A DNA stretch of 64,000 nt, taken from assembly GCA_942159475.1 (NCBI GenBank), contig OW804096.1, positions 18,314,906 to 18,378,905 of the forward strand, read 5' to 3'. The translations under genes were made by a program, and so were the position numbers. The DNA is from Sthenelais limicola (lineage: Eukaryota; Annelida; Polychaeta; Phyllodocida; Sigalionidae). Position 1 is the stretch's first letter, and each line of letters opens with the position of its first letter. This document shows positions 33,709-43,599 of this stretch, piece after piece. The notes beneath the pieces are model-generated. The model did no database searches. It was not told where the DNA came from and saw only the letters and a list, made by a program, of their open reading frames with translations.

Positions 33709-34240
33709 CTACTATGTTTACACTCTTTGCTTGAACGGTCCTGCTGGTTTATAACCACCTTTAATAGTTAGAGACTAAAAGTATTAATAACCTCCAATTG
33801 TTCGCCTCTGGGTTATTTACCTGCAAGCCAGAAATATCAATCATTAATCCTTAGATAATAATTCAAACATTTTGCCACATTCCAAAACATCGATCTATAA
33901 AGTTCCTATTCCTAGGTAGGGATATTAAATTAAATTGTTATAACATTTTCACCACCCTCCCAGCTCCCACCAACAACCCTAACCCCCACCCCCAACACCA
34001 CCACGACCTCAAACATTTTTGCCACATTCCAACACATGGATCTATACTAGTTGCTCACCTGCCCACCAGGGCCTACCCCTACCACCACCACCTCTTACAT
34101 ACCCACACATACAGGACCTGGCGTTCCACCAACTACCAGCAGGTATAAGCCATATATGGGGTATAGATATATATACACACCTACATACGTAAGGCTCCAT
34201 CATCACCACCACACAGGACTTACACTCTACCAAGACCAAA
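33709..34240. other. AT-rich then CA/CC-rich unique DNA
   Basis: Pyrimidine-rich CCACC runs at 33950-34010 and 34080-34100. No gene recognised; same at 46847-47380. Confidence 0.5.
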
Positions 34241-34297
34241 TATCGTCTGCTCCGACAAATGTCGTCTGTTTCGCCAAAAGTCGTCTGCTAGGACGAT
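34241..34297 (+). repeat. 19-bp tandem motif (TCGTCTGCT), 3 units
   Basis: AAATATCGTCTGCTCCGAC, AAATGTCGTCTGTTTCGCC and AAAAGTCGTCTGCTAGGAC are consecutive 19-bp units. The same core occurs elsewhere at isolated sites. Confidence 0.8.
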
Positions 34298-34549
34298 TTG
34301 TGATCATATGTGCATCAAATTTTGTGAATTTCTCAACAATTTGACCAGTTTTCTGCAGTTGTTTCAATTCTGAGGATTTCTGGATCAGATTCTGGAGCGT
34401 ACGGGGTGATTTTATTGGAGTAAATGTTGCTGCTGTGACGAGGTGGGGAGGATTATGACGGTAGGTGGATTTGGTTTCTTTTAAATGTCGTCTGCTGCTA
34501 AGAGTTGGTGCGTGGATGTATGTGTATTAAGGTGGATCGACAGCTGCTG

Positions 34550-34900
34550 TGAGAGAGTGGACTGAATCTCTGTGAATGCGAGCGATGTTTTGTGATTTGT
34601 GATTGTAACTATAAGTGAGACGGCCAGTGGATTGAGGATTTGCTGAAAAATTTAAGTGAAATTGTGAACCAGTGACTTTAGGATTTGGTGTTTATTTGGT
34701 GTTCGATGGATCATTTTGAGTGGGATTTGAGAGAATGGACTGAATCTCTGTGAATGCGAGGGTTTTTTGTGATTGTAAATATAAGTGAGAGGGTCAGTAG
34801 ATTGAGGATTTGCTGAAAAATTTAGGTGAAATTGTGAACCAGTGACTTTAGGATTTGATGTTTATTTGGTGTTGGGGCGGGGGGATCGATGTGATTTGGA
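34550..34900 (+). repeat. ~182-bp tandem duplication
   Basis: GGACTGAATCTCTGTGAATG occurs at 34559 and 34738. The following GTGAGA, GATTGAGGATTTGCTG and GTGAACCAGTGACTTTAGG blocks repeat in order. The second block copy has the same pair ~164 bp apart at 47710 and 47874. Confidence 0.8.
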
Positions 34901-35059
34901 TCAGAGTGAGACGTTTGGATTTCAGTCTGGATCTCTGTGTATGAGGACGGGTGAGTCGCTGGGAATTTTAAAAGAGAATGGAAAGATTCAGGACTCTTTA
35001 AGAATTTCGATATCTTTTAAACTCTTAGTTTTAATTTATTGGATTTGTTGTTTGTGTGT

Positions 35060-35260
35060 ATTTACCAGGCTGTTTAATTCAGCTCCTATAGCTGGTAGTA
35101 TACTGCCATCCATTTCTGTATAGTATTTTACCAGGCTGTTTAGTTCAGCTCTAACTCCACTCAACCCATGGGTAGTATACTACCGTCTATTATTGTATTA
35201 TATTTTACAAGACGTTAAGGTCAGCTCTAAAAGCTGGTCTTCCACTAACTCCTGGGGTAG
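35060..35260 (+). repeat. ~70-bp diverged tandem repeat, 3 units
   Basis: TTTACCAGGCTGTTTA, TTCAGCTCCTATAGCTGG, TATACTGCCATCCATTTCTG recur with divergence. The equivalent region 48200-48450 has about four units. Confidence 0.75.
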
Positions 35261-35308
35261 AAAAATAGTTCTTCTTTTTAATAGTGCCTTGAATTTAAAT
35301 ATAATTAT

Positions 35309-35554
35309 GCGTCAGATTTTTACAAAATGTACAATTGGCAGCTGTACACATTAACTTCTGCTAAATTAGGCTGAAATTTTAGTCAATACTAGGTAAATTC
35401 GAGTACATAAAATTCGAGTATATTCGGCATTGCATTCATTCTAGCAATATGTTAGGTTAGGTTGAATTATATTTTGAACTTTGTTTCGTCTGAAATGTGG
35501 GTTATTTCAGAAGATTGGCGATGTTGAATTGTACATTTTCTGTAAATCTGACCC
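35309..35554 (-). mobile_element. Family A MITE present only in the first block copy
   Basis: Inverted copy from GCGTCAGATTTTTAC to CTGTAAATCTGACCC. The other block copy reads AATTTAAATATCTGTCGTTTG across the site with no element (48486-48506). Confidence 0.88.
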
Positions 35555-35733
35555 ATATCCCGTTTGAACTGGGTGTGAAGTAGTTTTTAGTGCGACTAGG
35601 AGGATGTGATTTTGGATTCAAGCAGTTCTGTTTGATGTGTGCAGACCTTTTTGAGTTTGTTTTTATTGCTGGGAATTTGAATGAAGGGAGCAGGGAGGGC
35701 AGAATTGATGTCTTTACACTCTAGAATTAACTT

Positions 35734-35969
35734 GGGTCAGATTTTCAGAAAATATACAATTCGCCTTCACCAATCCTCTCAAATAAACCACATAAAAGAC
35801 AAAAATGAGCTTCAAAATGCAGCTTTACATAACAGAACTGACACTTTAAATCAATGTGATACCAAATATACTCAGATATACCCGATATTCATAATTTTTT
35901 TAGCCTAATTTAGCAGAATTTCCTAAATGTGAAGAGCTGCCAATTGTACATTTTCTGACGATCTGACCC
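35734..35969 (+). mobile_element. Family A MITE, AACTT direct flanks
   Basis: Bounded by AACTT at 35729-35733 and AACTT at 35970-35974, apparently 5 bp rather than 4. Right end GACGATCTGACCC. Shared with 48680-48914. Confidence 0.9.
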
Positions 35970-36010
35970 AACTTAAAGTTTAGTTTAAGGATTTAGCTGT
36001 CGCAATTGCA

Positions 36011-36367
36011 ATAGGGGGTTTGCTCTCACTGCGCATGTCTATAGATGACAGTGCATGCTGGGATAGATTCAGTTCAAATCTGACAACCAAATATTTAGCA
36101 ACAATTTTATGGAAAATTGCAAGAATGTTTTTAACAATATCATAGGTTGTGTAAATGATCTATAGATATAAACCAAATGCATGATGGGAAATATGGGGAC
36201 TTGTGTTATGAAAACATGTATAACACATGGATATTGACATTAATTAAAACACTGATACATATCCCAAGCTAAATATAATATGTTTTCTATAGATTCTATA
36301 CTGTACCATTACTCCGATAATTCCATGCGAACCAAGATTCAAAATGGCGGCTATGTAACTCCCCTAT
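36011..36367 (+). mobile_element. Family D element, both ends visible
   Basis: From ATAGGGGGTTTGC to GTAACTCCCCTAT. Interior marks ACTGCGCATG, GTGCATGCTGGGATA, GATTCAAAATGGCGGCTATG. 357 bp, non-coding. TTGCA and TTGGA flank the ends. Confidence 0.78.
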
Positions 36368-36519
36368 TTGGAAATGAGTTTAGATTATGGATTTGTGTGA
36401 GCTTGGTATTTCGCTGGGTTGATATGTAAATAAGAGAGATTGAAATAGTTGAAGTGCAATGGCAACTTATGATACAACATCAAACATTTTGTGGCTCCGG
36501 GCGTCAGAAAATGTTAATT

Positions 36520-36549
36520 GTCGTCTGCTATGTTGAAAAGTCGTCTGCT
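36520..36549 (+). repeat. GTCGTCTGCT motif pair
   Basis: GTCGTCTGCT at 36520 and 36540 separated by ATGTTGAAAA; the block's other copy has three (49440, 49460, 49480). The same pair occurs at 26137-26167. Confidence 0.8.
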
Positions 36550-36557
36550 TTGGTTTT

Positions 36558-36835
36558 GGGTCAGATTTTCAGAAAATGTACAATTCACCTTCACCAATTC
36601 TCTCAAATAACCCAAATTTAAGACAAAAATGAGGTTTAAAATACAGTTCAACATAACCAAACAGTGATTTCCGATCAAGTATTTTGTTTTGTTTTGTACA
36701 GCTGGTTTGTTTCATATGATGCAACATGTTTATACAAATCCGTCCAATCAAGTATTTGTCATTTTACAGCCTGATGTAACAGAATTTACTAAATGTGTAG
36801 AGCTACTGATTGTACATTTGTTGACGCCCTCACCC
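36558..36835 (+). mobile_element. Family A MITE with an internal insertion
   Basis: Normal ends, but the middle carries extra ATCAAGTATTTTGTTTTG to ATCAAGTATTTGTC sequence (36674-36760), flanked by the direct repeat ATCAAGTATTT. Right end TTGACGCCCTCACCC. Confidence 0.83.
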
Positions 36836-36841
36836 ATATAC

Positions 36842-37076
36842 CGGTCAGATTTCCAGAAATTTACAATTGGCAGCTGTACACATTTAGTAAATTCTGCTAA
36901 ATTAGGCTGCAATTTGGTCAATACTTGGTAAATTCGAGTATATTCGGCATTTCATTGATTCTAGCAATCGGTTGGGTTAGGTTGAACTGTGTTTTGAACT
37001 TTATTTTCGTCTGAAAATTTGGGTTATTTGAGAAGATTAGTGAAGATGAATTGTACATTTTCTGGCAACTTCACCC
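36842..37076 (-). mobile_element. Family A MITE, inverted, 6 bp from the previous copy
   Basis: Starts CCGGTCAGATTTCCAG and ends in variant TGGCAACTTCACCC. With the preceding copy it forms a head-to-head pair that can fold into a long stem. Confidence 0.85.
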
Positions 37077-37196
37077 TTATCGTATTTCAGTTTATCAAAG
37101 CCTATAGCAAGAAGGAAATGACTGTGTTCAATTTGGAAGGGTAGTAGGGGAGCGAGGTCGATAACAATATTGATTCTTAACGGATTAAATTCTTCC

Positions 37197-37506
37197 AACA
37201 TTGAGGGCCTGCTGGTGCACTGTTTGGTGTACAATCCTCAGGTTAATGCCCAACATTGAGGGCCTGCTGGTGCACTGTTTGGTGTACAATCCTCAGGTTA
37301 ATAATGCCCAACATTGAGGGCCTGCTGGTGCACTGTTTGGTGTACAATCCTCAGGTTAATGCCCAACATTGAGGGCCTGCTGGTGCACTGTTTGGTGTAC
37401 AATCCTCAGGTTAATGCCCAACATTGAGGGCCTGCTGGTGCACTGTTTGGTGTACAATCCTCAGGTTAATGCCCAACATTGAGGGCCTGCTGGTGCACTG
37501 TTTGGT
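37197..37506 (+). repeat. 55-bp minisatellite, 6 units
   Basis: Unit landmarks AACATTGAGGGCCTGCTGG, TGCACTGTTTGGTGTACAAT, CCTCAGGTTAATGCCC. One unit carries an extra AAT. The second block copy has 7 units. Confidence 0.95.
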
Positions 37507-37534
37507 GCCGAGGTGAGGTCGATGAATTGCACAC

Positions 37535-37565
37535 AGACAGTGCACCAGCAGCCCCTCAATGGGGG
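37535..37565 (-). repeat. inverted fragment of the 55-bp unit
   Basis: CAGTGCACCAGCAGCCCCTC is the reverse complement of the unit core. It ends the array in inverted orientation; in the other block copy only CAGTGCAG remains. Confidence 0.8.
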
Positions 37566-37838
37566 TTATTAATGCTTATAGTCTCTAGCTAAGGACCTTT
37601 TAGGACTGTGACTAAAGATCAGCCATACACACACACACACAAATTAAAATTAGAATTTCTATGAATTACTTTGTGGTTTTGTAGTTGCATGAACTACTTT
37701 TTCTTTATTATGGTTAAATATTGGGCAAAGACTTGCTTGTCATCAAAGAGAAACATTTTTTAGCATCAGGATTGATGAATAAGCATCTTTAGAACTGAAT
37801 AAATATGGATATTATTAATATATATCTCTCCTGGAGCC
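37566..37838. other. AT-rich unique DNA
   Basis: (CA)n at 37627-37640. No gene recognised. Confidence 0.5.
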
Positions 37839-37842
37839 TTCA

Positions 37843-38045
37843 CATTCTAGGTCCAAATCCTCAGATCAGATAAGAATGGTATGTCAGCCTACTTCACTAA
37901 TCGGTTTCCTTGCCTAAGACTCGGCGTTTTAATGAAAATATAATGACATTTTGCGGTCTTAATGGAATTATAAGGCACTTTGCGGTTTGAAGTGAGAGGC
38001 TTTCCCTTTGTTTGAAGGGACTCTCTCAACTTTGGGCCTAGACTG
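37843..38045 (+). mobile_element. Family C element present only in the first block copy
   Basis: Left end CATTCTAGGTCCAAA, right end TTTGGGCCTAGACTG, flanks TTCA and TTGA. The empty site in the other copy reads GAGCCTTCAAGGCAGTGG (50971-50988), which fits insertion with a 4-bp duplication of TTCA. Confidence 0.87.
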
Positions 38046-38870
38046 TTGAAGACAGTGGCTAAGACTCATTACCACCTGGTATCATCCATTGCTGGTATTT
38101 TCCGTTATTCCTGTCGGGGCCTGGTTGTCTATAGTATATAGTCTGCCAATTTACTCCTCATCATTTCCAACTGCTTTTGGACTAGTTTTTAGCAAATACA
38201 GAGAGGAGGGGTGATGTTAGATGAGTGTAAGATCTAACCCCCCCCCCCCCGCCCGCTTCCCTGAATCACAGGAGACACACAGACTGCACGGCTGAGAGAT
38301 GAGAGTGCTCCCCCTACTGGCAATTACCGGTACTTAGAGGATTAAGTGTCACTAATACATGTAGAACAAGCCCCCCCCACCCAAGCCCCCCTCCCTCGGT
38401 CTGTGATCCTATGATCTGACATGGGGGTCTGATTCCTCATTAGTGAATCTGACCTTGGGCAACTTAATTTGATTTAAAATTAACTTCTGTCCCCCACTTA
38501 AGTAATGTACACAATAAAAATAATTGACTTTTGTGAAATATTTGAGTTTGACAATTTCCATAGAAATGCAAAAACGCACTGTTTTCAATGTCTAGACATA
38601 AACTGTCCTACAATTCTTCTCACTTCCCCATCAAAATATCACATTTTCATTTTTGTTCCATTTTATCATTTCCCCTTTGTTTTTTTTATTATTTAGCTGT
38701 TCTAATTTTTTCCCCAATTTCCCCCCGGTAAATTGAAGCAACTCCCTCACATATTCCACCCCGACTAACAGTACTAATGGTATTTAATGTATTTAAAACA
38801 TTTTATTTAGCCAAAACAGTATGTGGTACACATTATTCTCAGCTGAGGCTAATTGAAAAGAAGTATATGT
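38046..38870. other. unique DNA at the end of the first block copy
   Basis: Includes poly-C runs at 38239-38252 and 38372-38380. No gene recognised; collinear with 50975-51850. Confidence 0.6.
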
Positions 38871-39078
38871 GGGTCAGATTTTCAGAAAATGTACAATTCA
38901 CCTTCGCCAATCCTCTCAAATAGCCCATATCTAAGACAAAAATGAGCTTCAAAATGCAGTTTAACATAACAGAACTGATACTTTAAATCAATTCGATACC
39001 AAATATACTCAGATATACCTGATAATCATCATTTTTCAGTCTGATTTAGCAGATTTTCCTAAATGAGTATAGCTACCA
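38871..39078 (+). mobile_element. Family A MITE cut by the assembly gap
   Basis: Starts GGGTCAGATTTTCAG and runs to AATGAGTATAGCTACCA, lacking only the last ~25 bp. At the matching point of the second block copy (51850) no element is present. Confidence 0.88.
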
Positions 39079-39278
39079 NNNNNNNNNNNNNNNNNNNNNN
39101 NNNNNNNNNNNNNNNNNNNNNNNNNNNNNNNNNNNNNNNNNNNNNNNNNNNNNNNNNNNNNNNNNNNNNNNNNNNNNNNNNNNNNNNNNNNNNNNNNNNN
39201 NNNNNNNNNNNNNNNNNNNNNNNNNNNNNNNNNNNNNNNNNNNNNNNNNNNNNNNNNNNNNNNNNNNNNNNNNNNNNN
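39079..39278. other. assembly gap (200 N)
   Basis: Placeholder gap exactly between the two copies of the duplicated block. Confidence 0.99.
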
Positions 39279-39594
39279 TCTCTCTCTCCCTCTCCCTCTC
39301 CCTCCCCTCCCTCCCCCCCCCACCCCTCTCTCTCCCTTCCTCTACCCCACTATACTCAAGGAGTGCCGGAGTGCTACATACCAGGAGATGTTGTGGTATC
39401 ACATCCTCCTCTTAGCCTCACAACTCTACCTCTATCTCTTCACACCTTCAGCCTTTAAATAGTCACTGCTGTAGATTCATTGATGATTTCTCGCAATTTC
39501 TTAGAAACTTTCCACTTCTAAGAAAATACCCATTAGCTTTACCCGAACCTGATCAAGCTAGAATGTACATAAAGTATCTAAAAGGAAACGAAAA

Positions 39595-39988
39595 TGTGAG
39601 GAAAATGAGTCATATGTCGCAAAAAATAAATTTTGAGATATCATCATATTATTTGAAAAGATGAGATCAAGTGGATTCCAATGGTAGTAAACATTAAGGA
39701 CATCTAAGAGGTGTTTCTATATTTTATGTTTGATATATCTATATTTGAAAAAAAAAGTTCGCAAAATCTTGGGTGGGCCCAGTAAAAAAAGCTAAATATA
39801 CTCCATAGGATGACCTTCAAAACGCAAGGATATATTTAAGACAATCTCCTGAAACTTGTTACATAGCTTCATATGACTACAGTCGCTAAGCACCTAAAGA
39901 ATCGGAACATTCCAATAACAAGATCCTGTGAATAAACACTTTGAAAAGTTTTATTTTTGAGACTTGTGACTCATTTTCCTGAAACACA
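39595..39988 (+). mobile_element. Family B element (second block, first copy)
   Basis: Counterpart of 27442-27836, ending GACTTGTGACTCATTTTCC then TGAAACACA. Confidence 0.82.
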
Positions 39989-40065
39989 TCGCATATGGTG
40001 GGTGTCCGATATGAATATTTTTATCGCACTCTGTTATTGCACCTCTCATACCGCATATATGTGAT

Positions 40066-40680
40066 GTGTTTCAGGAAAATGAGTCACAAGTGGCCAACAA
40101 TGATATTGAGATATGATCATATTTGGAAAGATGAGATCAAGCTGATTCCAATGATAGTAAACATTAGGACATTCCATAAGTGTTTCTATATTTTAAGTTT
40201 GATATTTTTTTTATTTTTTTAAAAAAAATTGCAACATTTCTGGGCGGCATTTTTTATAGTAAAGTAGCCAAACATACCCTATAGGATGAACTTTAAAAAA
40301 GCATAGATATATTTAATACACCGTCTTCAAATTGTCAAATTGGGTAACTGTATTCATGCTACATACAGCGTTAAACCCTGCGCATACGCAGCCGATTTTC
40401 CCCCCGATTGCCCCCCGATGTGGGTCTTCCGATGAATCCTATGATTTCATTTCAAGTCTGGGTTTTATGTTTTTGAAATAACATCAACCAGGATTGGAAA
40501 TGGAATCCTAGGATTCATCAGGAGACCCAAATCAGGAGGCAATCGGGGGTCAAATCGGCTGCGTTTGGGCAGGCTCTGCAGCATCCCAAAAATGAAAACA
40601 TTCCCACAAAGAGATCCTATGAATAAAACACTTCAACAAATATTAATTTTGCGACTTGTGACTCATTTTCCTAAACACAT
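40066..40680 (+). mobile_element. Family B element split by a 197-bp insertion
   Basis: From GTGTTTCAGGAAAATGAGTC to GCGACTTGTGACTCATTTTC then CTAAACACAT. It appears as a merger of the left part of copy 2 and the right part of the family, with the element at 40377-40573 inside. Confidence 0.8.
40377..40573. mobile_element. 197-bp element with ~75-bp terminal inverted arms
   Basis: Left arm CCTGCGCATACGCAGCCGAT, then CCCCGATTGCCCCCCGAT, GTGGGTCTTCC and GATGAATCCTATGATT. The right arm mirrors it and ends AATCGGCTGCGTTTGGGCAGG. Only ~40 bp is unpaired. The first block copy lacks it at the corresponding site (~28215). A foldback MITE-like element, seen once here. Confidence 0.85.
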
Positions 40681-40982
40681 TTATGATATATGGGCCAAAT
40701 AAATAATACATATATTTCAAGGACATGCTAGCACCTAGATGGTAAGACGATGCCAACAGTAGCGAGGTGTGACATATGCTCAGTGCCTTATAACCTCATA
40801 TTAATGAGCTAAAAGCTAATTATTAATAAGCCAATAACTAATTATTGAGATGAGACGGAGAGGAGACAGTGAGGGATGGGTGGGCTGTCAGGGCCCAGTC
40901 TGTCTGTCTGTGTGTCTGCCTGGTGACAGGAGGGAATTATGTCATTAATTAGTGCACATGTACCCGCATCAGGGTAGCACTA

Positions 40983-41217
40983 GGGTCAGAATTTCAGAAA
41001 ATGTACAATTCGCCTTCACCAATCCTCTCAAATAACCCAAATTTCAGACGAAAATATAGTTCAAAATACAGTTCAACCTAACCAAACAGATTGCTAGAAT
41101 CAATGCAATGCCGAATATACTTGAATTTACCTAGTACTGACCACATTGCAGCCTAATTTAGCAGGATTTACTAAATGTGTACAGCTGCCAATTGTACATT
41201 TTCTGAAAATCTGACCC
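40983..41217 (+). mobile_element. Family A MITE, full length, ACTA target duplication
   Basis: Flanked by ACTA at 40979-40982 and 41218-41221. Confidence 0.92.
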
Positions 41218-41249
41218 ACTAGTGGCAACAGGTAGACACACTCTACAGT

Positions 41250-41400
41250 GAAGAGAGGGTGAGAGGAGGGGAGGGGGGACAGGGAGAGAAAGACAGGGAG
41301 AGGAACGAGAGAGAAAGGGAGAGAGAGAGACGGAGGCAGACAGACAGACAGATACAGGAAAGAAAGAGAGTTAGAAAGAAAGAGGGTCAGAAAGACACAG
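41250..41400 (+). repeat. GA-rich polypurine tract
   Basis: Counterpart of 29309-29440, with a few indels. Confidence 0.9.
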
Positions 41401-41593
41401 ATCAGATAAGAATGGTTGTCAGTGATTGGACGCCTACTTCGCTAATCGGTTTCCTGGCCTAGAACCCAGTGTTTTAATGGGATTATAATGACATTTTGCG
41501 GTCTTAATGGAATTATAATGTCACTTTGATCGATTTGAGGCGAGAGGTTCTCCCTTCGGTTAAAGGGACTCTCTCACCTTTGGGCCTAGACTG
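41398..41593 (+). mobile_element. Family C element
   Basis: Counterpart of 29460-29639, retaining GATCGATTTGAGGCGAGAGG, which the first copy has lost. Confidence 0.8.
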
Positions 41594-41891
41594 GACATGG
41601 AACTAGGAACATATACCTAACCAGCTAGAATTACAGACTCTATATGTAACACTTCCTTCATGAGAAATAATAAATTTAAGGATTTAATTAATATATAACT
41701 ATTCCCTCTGCCCAATTCCCATGGATCCCCTCATATATGATAAATGATGTGGAATGTGTTGTCTCGAGTTTAAGTATCACCAAATTGTTGGCCACTAAAT
41801 GGCTACATTATGTTGTGAACCCAGCCTGGGTGTAGCTACGACCATGTGGGAAACCTTGGCCTGAGTGTGGGAAATAGTGTAAGATATAAAT

Positions 41892-42322
41892 GGCTCAGAT
41901 TTTCAGAAAATGTACAATTCACCTTCACCAATACTCTCAAATAAGTCAGATTTTCCGAAAATGTACCATTCACCTTCACCAATACTCTCAAATAGGTCAG
42001 ATTTTCAGAAAATGTACAATTCACCTTCACCAATACTCTCAAATAGGTCAGATTTTCAGAAAATGTACAATTCACCTTCACCAATACTCTCAAATAGGTC
42101 AGATTTTCAGAAAATGTACAATTCGCCTTCACCAATACTCTCAAATAACCCAAATGTAAGACAAAAATCAGGTTCAAAATACAGTTCAACATAACCAAAC
42201 AGGCTGTATGAATCAAGGCAATACCAAATATACCCATAGTGTTGACGGTTTGTCAGTCTAATTTAGCAGAATTTATAAAATATGTTGATCTGCCAATTGT
42301 ACATTTTCTGAAAATCTGACCC
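41892..42322 (+). mobile_element. Family A MITE with its left end amplified 5-fold
   Basis: As at 29957-30497 but with five ~58-bp units instead of seven. One unit carries TTCCGAAAATGTACCATT. Confidence 0.92.
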
Positions 42323-42435
42323 AAGTGTGCTTTCCCAGCTTATTTGGTCGTCCTAAATCCGGTTGTTGTTGTTGTGTTACTGAATTTGATTTATTGTGTG
42401 TTTCTAAAGTTCTAAACTTTTATTAGGTGAGGATT

Positions 42436-42600
42436 AGGTCTAGGCTCAGGGCCTCTCACATCTGATAAGCATGGTATGTCAGTGATTGGACGCCTACTGC
42501 GCTAATGGCTTTCCTGGCTCTGGAGTAGGCGTCCTAATGAGATTAAAATTGTGCAGGCCTCCCTCTGTTTGAAGGGACCTCTCAACTCAGAGCCTAGGCT
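42436..42600 (+). mobile_element. Family C element, divergent, only in the second block copy
   Basis: GTCTAGGCTCAGGGCC at the left, GTGATTGGACGCCTACTGCG inside, and CTCAACTCAGAGCCTAGGC at the right. It lies in ~1 kb absent from the first block copy. Confidence 0.75.
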
Positions 42601-43105
42601 TTAATTTAAAATTGGTGTTTTCATACATAGATACCAGCAGCATATTTCCTATTTTATATGTTCAATGTATGAGGACTTATAGTTTACAAGAAATCGCTTT
42701 CATGAATATTATATTTCACTTTAAATATATCCATAAATGTGCGATATAAACCTTGTAATATCATTGTGTTTACTCCCTGATTTTGTTACGGGAAACTTTA
42801 CCACTGGACTAGACATCCCCACGACTATAAACTATATTAATGTCCGTTGTCACAAAATGATAGACACTATAATTAAACACGGACCACAAACAGTCTCAAA
42901 CATCAAGACTGACCATTGAACACTAATTTTCCAATACTGGTTAAATATCATCTGTGTTCAACAAGCGAGATTTGCCTGGAAGACCTGCATGTCATTTGAC
43001 TTGCAGATGGTATATTCTTTTCTGATTGTAATGTATTGTCTGTTCAGAATAAAAATCCTATATATATATATATATAAGCTTTATCTGACAAGTCCTAATC
43101 AAGAC
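42601..43105. other. AT-rich DNA present only in the second block copy
   Basis: Contains a 60-codon frame with no recognisable similarity and (TA)n at 43061-43076. No gene called. Confidence 0.5.
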
Positions 43106-43460
43106 TTAAGCTATGTTTCCATGTGTCTGTATTGCGTGATGTGTGGTGCGTAATGCGTGAAAATCAAAAGTAAAGAAATTAACAGGACTGAACCCATGTA
43201 TGCGTACTGTGTGATGTGTAGTGCACAATGCGTATTCTGATCGCTCCAGGAGGCGATTGAAATTTGAATACGCATTACGCTGCGTGATCATATAGAAATG
43301 TACTTACAGGAATTTGGTGACGTCATCACAGTGACGTCATCGGGGTGCAATTGTAGTTACTTTGGACGCAGCATTATAAGATTTTCGGGGAAACATGGAA
43401 ACAGAGAATACGCATCACGCAGTGCGCACCACAAAACAGACACATGGAAGAGCAGCTTTA
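43106..43460. mobile_element. Family F inverted-repeat element, complete
   Basis: Left end TTAAGCTATGTTTCCATGTG then TCTGTATTGCGTGATG. The right end is its imperfect reverse complement, ending CACATGGAAGAGCAGC then TTTA. Interior has GTGACGTCATC repeated at 43319-43340, a CRE-like TGACGTCA. Non-coding. Confidence 0.75.
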
Positions 43461-43599
43461 TCATCTTCTGCAGAGTGACATCCTTCACAGAGACACAAAG
43501 GCTTAATTTGTCACTCACAATGATACATACATTTACACTTCTTGTGGGTCTGATATGCTAATTCAGAACAGCCACTCGTTGCATTCCATCTAAATATCT

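Larger units (their letters stand above)
27128..38870 (+). repeat. first copy of the ~12-kb duplicated block
   Basis: Collinear with 39279-51850. Anchors: GGAGTGCCGGAG (27210/39361), the SINE-free unique stretch at 28780/40738, MITEs at 29039/40983, the 30-bp minisatellite at 30880/43600, and the 55-bp minisatellite at 37197/50098. The offset varies from ~11.9 to ~13.2 kb because of insertions and tandem-repeat differences. Confidence 0.93.

Noticed and set aside
34051..34344. 97-codon frame conserved in both block copies (also at 47192)
   Set aside because: Conservation is no higher than in surrounding non-coding DNA, it differs by one histidine codon in a CAC run, and it crosses the 19-bp TCGTCTGCT repeat.
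34842..35123. 93-codon frame with a hydrophobic C-terminal half
   Set aside because: Overlaps the 182-bp and 70-bp tandem repeats and is not preserved in the second block copy.
37197..37506. 55-bp repeats as a CRISPR-like array
   Set aside because: No spacers; the whole 55-bp unit repeats head to tail.
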